From Gammaproteobacteria bacterium (GTDB lineage: Bacteria > Pseudomonadota > Gammaproteobacteria > VBWC01): a stretch of DNA of 64,000 bases. A program made the translations under genes and the position numbers. The notes below the pieces were generated by a model, which was given only the letters and a program-made list of their open reading frames with translations, was not told where the DNA came from and searched no databases. Positions within the stretch are counted from its first letter, which is position 1, and each line of letters begins with the position of its first letter. Positions 45,653 through 54,006 of the stretch are shown one piece after another. The stretch lies in the NCBI GenBank assembly GCA_023266115.1, contig JAHFRU010000001.1, positions 1 to 64,000 on the forward strand, in the 5' to 3' direction.

Positions 45653-47095
45653 TCATTGCTCCGCATTACCGGTTGCCGGCGGGTCGGGCGGCGGCGGGGA
45701 GTCGGCGTTGACGACCTGCACGATTACGCCGCCGTCCTGGATCGTCAGCGTGCGCGTCATGCCCGCCAGCAATGCGAGTTGTTGGCCCAGCGTGCGGTTG
45801 TTCGGGTCGAGATGATCGAACACCAGGTAGGTCATGCGGGAAATCATTGCCAGGAGTTGCTGCTCGTCGGCGGCGGGCGGCGGCAATGGATAGACTTCAC
45901 GCTTGGTGACGATCATCGTGCGTCCGGGCCACTGGCTGGCTGCCCGAAAGGGTTTTTCGGGATCGACGGATTCCTCGGCCAGCATCCGTATCAGCTGGTC
46001 CGTCGGGCTGAGCTGCGCGTTTTCTACCGCGAGTGCGCGCGTTTTGTCCGTCAGCATGAAACTCGTTGCGAGCAGCAGCCCGACGGCAAAGGCGATGCCT
46101 TTTGACAGCGCCGGCGGCAAGGTGGAGCGCCGATTCCAGCGGACCAGATATGCCGTGCCGCGATACAGGACCAGCGTCACGACCAGCGTTGCCCAGGCCA
46201 TGTCGGCTACCGCTAGCCCGGTGATGATGCCGATCAGCAGCACCGTGCCGATGAAATCCGTAACGAGGAAGCGTCGGTCCGCCCAGATAATCGATAACGC
46301 GAGCAGTGCCAGTCCGGCGCCGCCAACCCAGCCGCTCTCGGTGGCTTGCAGCGGGTAGAAATTATATATCTGCGACAGCGACGTAAATGGATCCTGGAGC
46401 CACTCGACGAAATGCCAGCCGCCGCGAATTCCCAGCACCAGGGCCGTTACCACCAGCAGGCCGATAAACATCTGCCGCTGCTGCGTCGCGTCGGCCGGAT
46501 TTCTGTACCAGTACCAGGCCAGCGCCAGTGTCAGGGCCAGTCCCGCCGGATGCAGCGTCATGGTGGCGCCGGCCCAGAACAGCTGAATGAAGAACCATCC
46601 TCCCATCGGGAGGTTTGCTTCCCGGTGACGTTTTTCGATCCAGCCTCCCAGTGCGAAAGCGCACAGCAGGAAAACGCCGGCGTGCAGCGCATCAATCTGA
46701 TCGATCAGCAACGGTGCAACCAGTAGCAGTCCGGTAGCGACGCTGGCGGTTTCGGCATCGACAGTACGTTTGCACCACGCGTAAAGCAATGTGCCGGCGC
46801 CAAACGCGATGAGTAGTGTAAATACCTTGGCAGCGACGATGCTGCCCGGCCAATACAGCCCCACTGGAATAAACAGCAGTGCCCGGATATCGGGAATACC
46901 CAGCGGTATAAGCGGGTTGAGAACCCGGTCGGCGACCGACCAACTCAACACCAGGCTGCGCGCGGCGCCCTCGTCGAGGCCGAAACTGTCGGTGCGGATG
47001 ACATCGAGTCCGAGCAGCGCGGTTCCCCATGCCAACAGTACCAGCCAGCCCCAATAGCGGCTCAACAATTGTGACGATGTGTCGGTGATATTCAT
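45653..47095 (-). CDS. Polytopic membrane protein, GT-C glycosyltransferase-like
   Basis: 480 aa from ATG 47095; the frame extends upstream without support. About ten TM helices. An FGLDEGAARS segment in the first periplasmic loop gives an Asp-Glu pair in the position used by GT-C transferases (ArnT/PMT type). The C-terminal 90 residues are soluble, ending in a Pro-rich tail. The GT-C assignment is inference; the donor and acceptor are unknown. Confidence 0.7.
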   Translation of the reverse strand: MNITDTSSQLLSRYWGWLVLLAWGTALLGLDVIRTDSFGLDEGAARSLVLSWSVADRVLNPLIPLGIPDIRALLFIPVGLYWPGSIVAAKVFTLLIAFGAGTLLYAWCKRTVDAETASVATGLLLVAPLLIDQIDALHAGVFLLCAFALGGWIEKRHREANLPMGGWFFIQLFWAGATMTLHPAGLALTLALAWYWYRNPADATQQRQMFIGLLVVTALVLGIRGGWHFVEWLQDPFTSLSQIYNFYPLQATESGWVGGAGLALLALSIIWADRRFLVTDFIGTVLLIGIITGLAVADMAWATLVVTLVLYRGTAYLVRWNRRSTLPPALSKGIAFAVGLLLATSFMLTDKTRALAVENAQLSPTDQLIRMLAEESVDPEKPFRAASQWPGRTMIVTKREVYPLPPPAADEQQLLAMISRMTYLVFDHLDPNNRTLGQQLALLAGMTRTLTIQDGGVIVQVVNADSPPPPDPPATGNAEQ

Positions 47096-47748
47096 CGTGT
47101 CAGTGACCTGTAAAAAGCTTGTTCCAGCGACGTGGCAGAGGCCAGCAGGGATTATCCGGCGCGTATGATTCGGATCCGCAGCCGGCCTCTGGCACAGGCT
47201 TGCGGCGGTCGCGAAGTAACAGCGGCCGCAAATTATAACGAAGCGCTGGCCGGGCGTCATGTTGTCCGGTGCGGTCGTTTCGGCTCGATGGGTTAAATGC
47301 GCGCGGTGCCTGCCGCCATCGCCGTGGCCGAATTCAATGATTCTTGTCAGCCAGGTGTCTCGCGGTAATAGCGGTCGCCGGTTGATGGAAATAGTAACGC
47401 CGGCTTATTGCGCGTGATGTTCAGGACGGCTGCTACCGCGCGGCGATTGAAAAATCGATTAAAAACAGAAAATACCCCGGTTTGATTCTCGGCAATCTGT
47501 GGGTATCGGCGATGGCAGTCCACGGGACGGTTCCCACGGCGGTTCTCGTCGTCGAGGTGGTGCCGGATCGACACACTGTTCGGATACTTGCGTTGAACGT
47601 CACCGATGTGTTAAATATTATTCTCACGGGGTATTCATGGTTATGAATGGTCAATGGCTTCAGGGGTAGGCTTACCGACTTCTGGGTCCTGACATCGGTG
47701 TAACCGGTCACGACGGGCAACAGATAGCCCGATAACTGGAGGTATGCG
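47096..47748. other. Gene-free interval at the left edge of the oxidase island
   Basis: 653 nt between divergent genes. A 154-aa minus-strand frame crosses it, but it has no SD and reads like anti-sense of low-complexity sequence. Base composition is lower in GC than the flanks. No repeat or RNA motif is recognised. Confidence 0.5.
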
Positions 47749-47841
47749 GTGTTAGATACGGGAGAAGTGGTTATACTGTACGTGTTGTGGTTTACGCTGG
47801 TCTTCACCATGGCAGCGGTCTTTTTAAAGATGAATTCCTGA
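47749..47841 (+). CDS. 30-aa single-TM peptide
   Basis: GTG 47749 to TGA 47839-47841, with GGAGG eight nt upstream. The product is MLDTGEVVI, then a hydrophobic helix (LYVLWFTLVFTMAAVFL), then KMNS. It resembles the tiny subunits seen in terminal oxidases in size and layout, but not in any family I can name. It is 187 nt before the dihaem cytochrome. Confidence 0.5.
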   Translation: MLDTGEVVILYVLWFTLVFTMAAVFLKMNS

Positions 47842-48017
47842 TAGTTTAAGATCCTGCGGCAAGATAGGCGGCGTACGTCGCAAACGGTACAGGGCACGGG
47901 TTAAGCGTGGTCGTGGTAGAGACGGTGCTTCGAATCATGAGAAGCAGCTGTGCTGCGGGCGGGGTTTTGGTTTAACGGAAAAGGCGAGTTACGCGGCCTT
48001 TCTGTGAATTCGAAAAA

Positions 48018-48026
48018 GGGGGGGGG
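48018..48026 (+). promoter_or_regulatory. G9 homopolymer at the ribosome-binding site of the dihaem cytochrome
   Basis: Nine G in a row directly before the ATG at 48029; it stands where an SD should be. Three other G8-G9 tracts occur in this island and upstream of small membrane genes. Confidence 0.6.
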
Positions 48027-48028
48027 CG

Positions 48029-48808
48029 ATGCGACACGTTTTAGCAGTTATTTCACTATTTTCCGCGGTGACCATGGTTGCCACGTCGGCTCACGCTTCG
48101 GGGATGTTTCCCAAGGGCAACGGCAACAAGGCCAACGGCGAGAAGATTTTTCAGCAGGGTAAAGGGGACGTCCCCGCCTGTCTCAGCTGTCACGGCGAAG
48201 ACGGGTCCGGTAACGATGATCTGGGGACCCCGGCTATTGCAGGTCAGGGTTTTTCGTTCCTCCGGAAGCAGCTCGAAGATTTCGCGACCGATCGTCGGCA
48301 GGATACGACGATGTTTGTGATGAACGCCAACGCCAAGGGGTTGACGCCTGAGGATCGCGACGATGTCGCAACGTATCTGACGAGCCGGAAAGGTGGTTTC
48401 AAGGGATCTGATCTGGACGAGCTGAAAAAAGGCGGAAGCGTCGAGGTCGGCATGGTCTATAAAGGCAAGGCCCTTGTAGAGTACGGCAGTCCCGTGCGAA
48501 ACGACGGTTTCCCGAAAGAGTTGGGCAGCAAGGGGGCGGGTGTGCCAGCTTGCAAATCCTGTCACGACTTTGCGGGAAGAGGGGCTCCGCCGGTTTATCC
48601 CCAGATCGGACAGCAGCGCTATGTATACCTGGTCAATCAGCTGAAGAAATGGCGTGACGGGAGCCGGGCAAATGACCCCAAGGGGCAGATGCAGGCGGTA
48701 GCCCGTAAGTTGTCGGATGATGATATCCATAATGCGGCCGCGTATCTGACGAATGCGAGCCCGTATACCGTCGGCAATACCCGCACACCGTACGATCATG
48801 CGCACTAA
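48029..48808 (+). CDS. Dihaem cytochrome c (c4-like)
   Basis: 259 aa. A Sec signal (to about residue 24, AHASG) precedes two cytochrome c domains with haem motifs CLSCH (near residue 53) and CKSCH (near residue 175). Possible axial methionines lie in the MFVMNANAKG and GQMQAV segments. The overall layout is that of c4 cytochromes, periplasmic electron donors to oxidases. A strong hairpin (48864-48898) follows. Confidence 0.93.
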   Translation: MRHVLAVISLFSAVTMVATSAHASGMFPKGNGNKANGEKIFQQGKGDVPACLSCHGEDGSGNDDLGTPAIAGQGFSFLRKQLEDFATDRRQDTTMFVMNANAKGLTPEDRDDVATYLTSRKGGFKGSDLDELKKGGSVEVGMVYKGKALVEYGSPVRNDGFPKELGSKGAGVPACKSCHDFAGRGAPPVYPQIGQQRYVYLVNQLKKWRDGSRANDPKGQMQAVARKLSDDDIHNAAAYLTNASPYTVGNTRTPYDHAH

Positions 48809-48863
48809 AACGGTGACTTGATCTTTTTTTGCTACGTTGCAGGGTTTTTTATTAGTCTGCATG

Positions 48864-48898
48864 ACGCATAAGGGCGGGAAATTCCCGCCCTTATGCGT
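48864..48898 (+). terminator. Hairpin downstream of the dihaem cytochrome gene
   Basis: ACGCATAAGGGCGGGAA, one nt, then the exact reverse complement: a 17-bp perfect stem. A T run (TTT) follows. It is 56 nt after the stop codon. Confidence 0.7.
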
Positions 48899-49274
48899 TT
48901 CTGGCGCTCTCAAGTACGATTTTCTCTCGCGGCAATTCATTAAGCCCTGACAGGCGAGAGTGGCCAATTCGTCGCCTCATGCGTTGGCGTGTGATTTTTT
49001 CGAAACGGGGCGGACCTGCTTTGCTGGCGTGGACCGGTGCGTGGGGGCGAAGTTGCCCGATCTTATGGTAGTATGAACCGGTCGTGTTGGGGCTGGCGCC
49101 TGAAAGAGCCAGAGACGACAGGAAACGTTCGCCTTGTCCGTTAGATGTGTTGGAACTCGTGCGCATGTATTAGTATCCACAGCGATTCGCACTATTGCGC
49201 GTTAGGCAGTATCCTCGCACCCCCACCGTATTCGCCGCAATTAATCAACGTTTGTGTTGAATGGATGAAAAGCT
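48899..49274. other. Interval upstream of the first membrane cytochrome
   Basis: 376 nt without a convincing gene; it should hold the promoter of the 49275 operon. TCAAC-N6-GTTGA at 49245-49260 is a weak inverted repeat. No activator site can be named. Confidence 0.5.
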
Positions 49275-49865
49275 ATGGGCAAGCAGCCGCTTAAAAAAGG
49301 TGAAAAGGTTTTGTTCATGATGTTCGGCCTTTTTTTGCTGGTCGTCATGATAGGTTATGCGGCGCTTGAAACGATCAGAATCAGGTCTGACAAGCCGATT
49401 TTTGTCCAGCGTACCCATTTCGATTTTTCCCCGGAAGGAAAAAAAGGTTCAGAGTTGTATCGCACGGCACAGTGCAACACCTGCCACCGCGCGGTGCGCT
49501 CCGGGACCAGCATGGGCTTGTCCCTTGACGGCATCGGATCGAAGCGCACCCTGGAATGGATCCAGAGCTTCCTGATCCATCCTGAAGACATTTACGGTGC
49601 GCCCACGATTGATCATGGTACGCGGCCCAAGGAAGCGGCCTACGTCGCCGATCTGCCGAAGGAGAATCTGCGCCTGATTTCGATATTTTTGTCGGAGCTC
49701 CGGGCAGATCCGGGTTCGTCAGTGGCCAAGGCGCCGCCGCCTGGCCGATCGCCGTTTATTGATACGATGATTGGCAATTTTGCACCGGACAACTGGAAAG
49801 AGAAATATCAGGATATCCGGGAAAAGATGCCATCGGATCCAGCCCAGCAGGATGCGCACGAATGA
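49275..49865 (+). CDS. Membrane-anchored monohaem cytochrome c
   Basis: 196 aa. N-terminal TM anchor (residues about 12-33), then a single haem motif CNTCH (near residue 73), MGLSLDGIGSKRT, and a proline-rich tail. The arrangement resembles the paralogue at 56668 (haem motif, then LDGIGS, then a Trp-phe segment). It probably faces the periplasm. Overlaps the next gene by 4 nt (ATGA). Confidence 0.88.
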   Translation: MGKQPLKKGEKVLFMMFGLFLLVVMIGYAALETIRIRSDKPIFVQRTHFDFSPEGKKGSELYRTAQCNTCHRAVRSGTSMGLSLDGIGSKRTLEWIQSFLIHPEDIYGAPTIDHGTRPKEAAYVADLPKENLRLISIFLSELRADPGSSVAKAPPPGRSPFIDTMIGNFAPDNWKEKYQDIREKMPSDPAQQDAHE

Positions 49866-50389
49866 ACGAGCCATGGGTGCACGCAGAGGAAACGGCATAC
49901 CGTCAGTACACGTTGTATTTTATATACGCGTGTATTATCTATAGCTTGATCGGTTTTTCGTGGGGCGCATTGATGGGCGGCATAGCGGAGTTTCGCTATT
50001 TTGTCGATCATCGCCTGCATGGCGACCTTATTGTCCGCGCCCACACTCACATCAATTTGCTGGGCTGGGTGGAGATGGCGATTTTTGCGGCGGTTTATTA
50101 CATCGTGCCGCGCCTGGTTCATCGGCCGATTTATAGCCTGAAGCTGGTGCGCTGGCACTTCTGGATACATAACTTCGGATTGATCGGCATGGTCGTGTTT
50201 TTTTCGTTGGCCGGATTACTCGGGGGCATGGAAAGCCAGCACTCGGCCCCGGAGCAGGTTGAGGTGATCATCCGTCCGCTGCTCGCCAGCGTCGGCATAT
50301 TCGGCAGCTTCGTGCTGCTCGCCAACGGTATCTGGGCATTTAATTTGTTTCGTACCTGTTCGGGCTGGAAGCGTGGCTATGAGGCCTAG
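49862..50389 (+). CDS. Mini haem-copper-oxidase-subunit-I-like membrane protein
   Basis: 175 aa with about four TM helices. Residues 58-72 (RAHTHINLLGW) and the following YYIVPR resemble the helix II low-spin haem region of the CcoN/NorB superfamily; then KLVRWHFWIHNFGL looks like helix III. There are too few helices for a catalytic subunit and no CuB ligands. It may bind haem b as a dimer (inference). A similar protein is at 63151-63663. Confidence 0.8.
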   Translation: MNEPWVHAEETAYRQYTLYFIYACIIYSLIGFSWGALMGGIAEFRYFVDHRLHGDLIVRAHTHINLLGWVEMAIFAAVYYIVPRLVHRPIYSLKLVRWHFWIHNFGLIGMVVFFSLAGLLGGMESQHSAPEQVEVIIRPLLASVGIFGSFVLLANGIWAFNLFRTCSGWKRGYEA

Positions 50390-50891
50390 TGGATTTTTTT
50401 CCGGGTTCCTCGCCGTATCGTTGTTGCTGCTGGGCGGCTGTACGGAATCTCTCGAGGGTACCTTGCATGTCGGTGCCAAGGCCCCGAGTCTGCGTACCAA
50501 GACCCTGGCAGATGTCGGTGGCGATTTCAGCCGACTGACCACGTATCGATATCCGGATGAGCGCATGTACCAGTATTCGCTCGACCAGGCGCTGCTCACT
50601 GGCAAGCCGATCCTGGTGGAGTTTGCGACGCCGGGCCATTGCACGGTCTGTGACAGCCAGTTGCAGATGCTCAAAGGGATGTTGACGAAATACGAATCGG
50701 AGGTGTTGTTTGTCCACCTGGATCAATACCAGAATCCTGGTGCGTTTATCGCCTACAAGGTGAAAGGCGATCCCTGGACATTCCTGATCGACCGGGACGG
50801 CGTTGTGCGCTTCAAGCGACCAGGCCGTCTGCTGTACAACGAGCTGGAAGCGGCGATCTCACATTTCTTGCCGGACAAAGACGCAGGATAA
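50379..50891 (+). CDS. Thioredoxin-fold lipoprotein
   Basis: 170 aa from ATG 50379. Lipobox Leu-Gly-Gly-Cys near residue 20; the mature part has a thioredoxin-like fold with EFATPGHCTVCDSQL as the CxxC centre (near residue 83). FLIDRDGVVRFKRPG is the usual C-terminal beta strand pair. It could reduce haem-cysteines or act on Cu sites during oxidase assembly (inference). Overlaps the mini-oxidase gene by 11 nt. Confidence 0.85.
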   Translation: MRPSGFFSGFLAVSLLLLGGCTESLEGTLHVGAKAPSLRTKTLADVGGDFSRLTTYRYPDERMYQYSLDQALLTGKPILVEFATPGHCTVCDSQLQMLKGMLTKYESEVLFVHLDQYQNPGAFIAYKVKGDPWTFLIDRDGVVRFKRPGRLLYNELEAAISHFLPDKDAG

Positions 50892-50892
50892 G

Positions 50893-51351
50893 ATGTCCCA
50901 GCAGGAGGCACGATATACGCTGGCTCAGGATAAAAAGGGTATGGCCTGGGACCTGCTGCTGTATGTGTCAACCGTCATTTTTCTTGTCTCCATAGCTATG
51001 AAATTGTGGTACACAGCGGACAAGAACTGGTCGTATCTGCTGATGTTTCTCGGCAGTTTCTTTTTTTTCGTCGGTGCCAACAGGATTTTGAAGACGCGCC
51101 TGATGATACTGCCGTCGGCGCCGGTCGCGCTTGCCGTGGACAAGCAGCGTGTGCGAGTAGAACTGCGCAGCGGCGATATCGTCGATCTGGTCAAGGATCT
51201 GCGTTTTTTCGCTGATTTTTCCGGTAAAAGCTTGGCCCTCACCGGGATGGATATGTCCGGACAAAAGCACCAGTATGTGTTTCATCGCGGACAATTCAGC
51301 GTTGGCGGATCGTTCGATGACGCCAAGTCCCGCTTGCAGATATACCGCTAG
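50893..51351 (+). CDS. Two-TM membrane protein of unknown function
   Basis: 152 aa from ATG 50893, one nt after the thioredoxin gene. Two TM helices (residues about 18-35 and 44-62) precede a soluble beta-rich region of about 85 residues. Resembles PH-like or YcxB-like domains in layout but no family is certain. Confidence 0.6.
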   Translation: MSQQEARYTLAQDKKGMAWDLLLYVSTVIFLVSIAMKLWYTADKNWSYLLMFLGSFFFFVGANRILKTRLMILPSAPVALAVDKQRVRVELRSGDIVDLVKDLRFFADFSGKSLALTGMDMSGQKHQYVFHRGQFSVGGSFDDAKSRLQIYR

Positions 51352-51383
51352 CCGCGCGAGCGGTCGCACCGTTACCAATCCAT

Positions 51384-51402
51384 GCGCCCGTGTCACGGGC
51401 GC
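51384..51402. terminator. Bidirectional hairpin between convergent genes
   Basis: GCGCCCGTG T CACGGGCGC, a 9-bp perfect palindrome between the 50893 gene and the minus-strand 51406 gene. Few T residues follow. Confidence 0.55.
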
Positions 51403-51405
51403 CGT

Positions 51406-51633
51406 TTATTGATTGTCAGCTGTGCCTGTCGCGCCATATCGGGCAAGCCGACGGCGCTTGACCACATCGCGTGCCATCAACCCGATGACGATCGCCCAGA
51501 TGATTGTTAACGCCACCATGATAACGCGCTCGGCCTGATCGCTGACCAGCCCGCCAATAAACATATGCACGGTATACGCGAACGTCACCAATGAACTCAG
51601 GGCGATAACGCCGTAAATTATAGTTTCCTTCAT
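51406..51633 (-). CDS. Small two-TM membrane protein
   Basis: 75 aa from ATG 51633; a TTG 24 nt upstream is an alternative start. Two hydrophobic helices (residues about 5-25 and 35-55) and a basic C-terminus (KRRRLARYG). Not recognised. It is on the opposite strand to the surrounding oxidase genes. Confidence 0.6.
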   Translation of the reverse strand: MKETIIYGVIALSSLVTFAYTVHMFIGGLVSDQAERVIMVALTIIWAIVIGLMARDVVKRRRLARYGATGTADNQ

Positions 51634-51982
51634 ACTTTCAGTAATCTTGCCAAGCAAACCGACGCATGGAGTGAGCCGATTAACAGACGAAAGCGCCTGT
51701 TGCCCCCTTCGTGAAAGCTCGGAAACAAGTATAGCACCGGATGAATCGCCTTTAATTTCAGAGAACTGTTGTTAAGTGAAAGCGATTGATCGGACGCGAT
51801 TGCACAGGCCGTTACAATCGCGCCCACCGCACGCGTTAATTGCCGTTGCATTTGATATTGCGTCCGGCAGAAATTAGTGCTATTAATTACCGCCAATACC
51901 GTTTTGTTTTGGGGAATGTGCAGGGTTCCTTTGGCACGATCAGGGGAATCTTCAGCGGCTGCAACATCTGGGGGGGGGAAGG
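51634..51982. other. Divergent intergenic region
   Basis: 349 nt between the minus-strand small gene and the 51983 gene; it should contain the promoter of the main oxidase operon. It is relatively AT-rich. No regulatory palindrome could be named with confidence. Confidence 0.5.
51970..51978 (+). promoter_or_regulatory. G9 homopolymer before a small membrane gene
   Basis: Nine G, then AAGG, then ATG at 51983. Part of the SD region. Confidence 0.6.
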
Positions 51983-52273
51983 ATGGATAACAAGCTCACA
52001 CTTAATCGGTTGTTCTTCGTATTATTGATTCCTGCGTTCACGACCGGCATGGGTAACGGCAGCGTGTTTGGTGCCGCGGTCATGTGCGCGGTCGGGCGCG
52101 GCAATTACGAAAACTGGGGTGGCTGGGGCATGCAGGCTTACGACCCAGCGACTTTTTCGGGTTTTGTTGACTGGGTCATGCTTTTGTTCGGGCTTGCCTT
52201 CGCGATAATCACCTTCCTGGCGATGCGCCGGCACGGTGAAATCGAGATACAGCGCGACAATACGGGTTGGTAA
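51983..52273 (+). CDS. Small membrane protein, first in the CcoN-like cluster
   Basis: 96 aa. Two hydrophobic segments (residues about 8-35 and 63-82), the first interrupted by Gly/Asn-rich turns and a cysteine; the middle GRGNYENWGGWG is striking. The C-terminus is charged. Not recognised; context suggests an accessory subunit of the oxidase (inference). G9 tract upstream. Confidence 0.6.
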   Translation: MDNKLTLNRLFFVLLIPAFTTGMGNGSVFGAAVMCAVGRGNYENWGGWGMQAYDPATFSGFVDWVMLLFGLAFAIITFLAMRRHGEIEIQRDNTGW

Positions 52274-52308
52274 CATTTTTTGTGATCGAGACGATTCAGG
52301 AAAAAATA

Positions 52309-52316
52309 GGGGGGGG
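52309..52316 (+). promoter_or_regulatory. G8 homopolymer before a 29-aa ORF
   Basis: Eight G, then CTTGAG and ATG 52323. Confidence 0.55.
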
Positions 52317-52322
52317 CTTGAG

Positions 52323-52412
52323 ATGGCTGCATTTGCAGGAACCTGTGGGATAGTGTTGGCGTTTTCGAGCATGTGGCTCACTTGGTACTTGTTGAACAAG
52401 ATGTCCGAGTGA
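52323..52412 (+). CDS. 29-aa single-TM peptide
   Basis: ATG 52323 to TGA 52410-52412: MAAFAGTCGIVLAFSSMWL, then TWYLLNKMSE. One TM helix, short charged tail. The G8/AG-rich stretch serves as SD. Located 88 nt before the catalytic-subunit gene, like a CcoM/CcoQ-size oxidase peptide. Confidence 0.5.
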   Translation: MAAFAGTCGIVLAFSSMWLTWYLLNKMSE

Positions 52413-52500
52413 TACAGGTACTCGTCAGCCTCTTGGGGGTTTGCATTTAAAGACAGATTTATACACTGTCTGGCAGGGAAAAAATTAGGAGGGTTTGGAC

Positions 52501-53910
52501 ATGCTGTTTAAATATCTCTTCGCGAAAAATGAAGATATCCCGGCCGGTTCGGCGACGATATTCTTCGGTTTTTCGTCCATTCTCTGGTTCATCGTCGGTA
52601 CGGGCCTCGGCTCGTTTAACGCCGCCAAGCTGGCGTTCCCCGATTTTGTGACCGGTGTCGAAATGTTCGCCTTCGGCCATATGCGGCAGGTGCATGTGCT
52701 CGCCGTGATTCTTGGATGGATCTCGATGGCCTTCGCCATGACCATGATGTACATGACGCCGGCGCTGGGCAACACCAAGCTATGGTCTGAGAAACTGGGC
52801 CTGTGGACCGCGTTCCTGTGGAATGTCGGGCTGGGTACCGGTCTGACGTTGTTGTGGTGCGGCATTACTTCCGGGCGTGAATATTCTGACTTGATCTGGC
52901 CCGTCGACCTTGTCGTTATCTTCGGCGTGTTATTGCCGCTGGGGATCAATGTGTGGATGACTATTGCACAACGGCGAACGCAGGGTATCTACATTACCAA
53001 CTGGTTCTTCGGCGCCTGCATCTTCATGCTTATCACTACATTCCTGGTCGGGAATTCACCGGAACTGTTCAACCTGACCGGGTTGACGGAGGCGTACCTC
53101 ACGTTCTGGTTTGCGCATAACGTGCTCGGCTTGTGGATTACGCCGGTGGCGGCGGGGATTGCGTATTACGTGTTGCCGAAGCTGACAGGAAATCCGTTGT
53201 ACTCGCATCGCATTGGCCATTTGCATTTCTGGTCGATCATTGCGTTCTACTCGACACCTGCTTCTCACCACCTGTTGTCCGCCCCGTTGCCGGAGTGGCT
53301 GAAGTCATTCGCGTCGGTTGAAGGCGTGCTGATTCTGATTCCTGCAGTAGCATTTGTCGCCAACATCCTGTTGACGATGAAAGGGCGTTGGAGCATGTTC
53401 GTCGAAAACGTCGAGACGAAGTTCACCATCACCGGCGTTTTGCTGGCCATACCGTTGAACATGCAGGGCGGATTCCAGCAGACCCGCGCCATCAACTGGT
53501 ACATACACGGTACCGGCTGGATCGTAGCGCATGCGCACCTCGCGCTGCTTGGGATGTCGAGCTTCCTGGAAGTCGCGGCGGTGTACTTCGGTTTGCAGCA
53601 GATGATGAGAAGAAAGTTGTATTCGCTGGCCCTCGCCAACGTTCACTACTGGTTCTTCATCATCGGCTTCTGCACCTACTGGATATCTATGACCATTGCC
53701 GGATTGATTCAGGGAGCCGGCAAGATCTATGAGGTTCCGTATATCGACGTTGTCATTGCCGAGCACCCATACATGATCGCCCGCTGGGTCGGTGGCACTA
53801 TGGTCTTCACCGGCAACATGATCTGGCTGTACAACATGTACATGACTGCCAGAGAGGGTACGCTGGTACCGAAGGGCCGCTACGCTCACGAACTGGCCTA
53901 CGAGCGGTAA
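52501..53910 (+). CDS. Catalytic subunit I of a C-family (cbb3-type) haem-copper oxidase, CcoN-like
   Basis: 469 aa from ATG 52501, preceded by TAGGAGGG. About 12 TM helices. Ligands seen: His65 and His346 for the low-spin haem, His344 for the high-spin haem, His206 (FAHNVLG), His256 and His257 for CuB. Tyr250 is six residues before His256, the position of the cross-linked tyrosine of cbb3 enzymes, and numbering agrees with P. stutzeri CcoN within one. REYSDLIWPVD resembles the conserved helix III glutamate region. These features indicate an O2 reductase rather than NO reductase. It reduces oxygen to water and pumps protons (family knowledge). Confidence 0.93.
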   Translation: MLFKYLFAKNEDIPAGSATIFFGFSSILWFIVGTGLGSFNAAKLAFPDFVTGVEMFAFGHMRQVHVLAVILGWISMAFAMTMMYMTPALGNTKLWSEKLGLWTAFLWNVGLGTGLTLLWCGITSGREYSDLIWPVDLVVIFGVLLPLGINVWMTIAQRRTQGIYITNWFFGACIFMLITTFLVGNSPELFNLTGLTEAYLTFWFAHNVLGLWITPVAAGIAYYVLPKLTGNPLYSHRIGHLHFWSIIAFYSTPASHHLLSAPLPEWLKSFASVEGVLILIPAVAFVANILLTMKGRWSMFVENVETKFTITGVLLAIPLNMQGGFQQTRAINWYIHGTGWIVAHAHLALLGMSSFLEVAAVYFGLQQMMRRKLYSLALANVHYWFFIIGFCTYWISMTIAGLIQGAGKIYEVPYIDVVIAEHPYMIARWVGGTMVFTGNMIWLYNMYMTAREGTLVPKGRYAHELAYER

Positions 53911-53956
53911 GAAATACTCGGGAGTTAGTTGCTCGTGAATGAAGTCTAGGTTGTGC

Positions 53957-53981
53957 GTCCCCCGGTCACAGGCCGGGGGAC
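53957..53981 (+). terminator. Intercistronic hairpin between CcoN-like and CcoO-like genes
   Basis: GTCCCCCGG, seven nt, CCGGGGGAC: 9-bp GC-rich stem without a T tract. Probably attenuates or stabilises the message rather than fully terminating it. Confidence 0.6.
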
Positions 53982-54006
53982 TTCGAAACCAGAGGAGGGA
54001 GGCTAA

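Noticed and set aside
47433-47897. 154-aa minus-strand ORF in the interval before the cytochrome gene
   Set aside because: No ribosome-binding site, low-complexity Ser/Thr-rich composition, and it overlaps the well-supported small plus-strand ORF at 47749. Treated as spurious.
49245-49260. TCAAC-N6-GTTGA as an FNR-type site
   Set aside because: The FNR consensus is TTGAT-N4-ATCAA; half-site and spacing differ, so it is only a short chance inverted repeat.
52501-53910. Nitric oxide reductase (NorB-type) identity for the catalytic subunit
   Set aside because: Tyr250 sits at the cbb3 cross-link position and no cNOR-type active-site glutamate is evident; O2 reductase is the better call.
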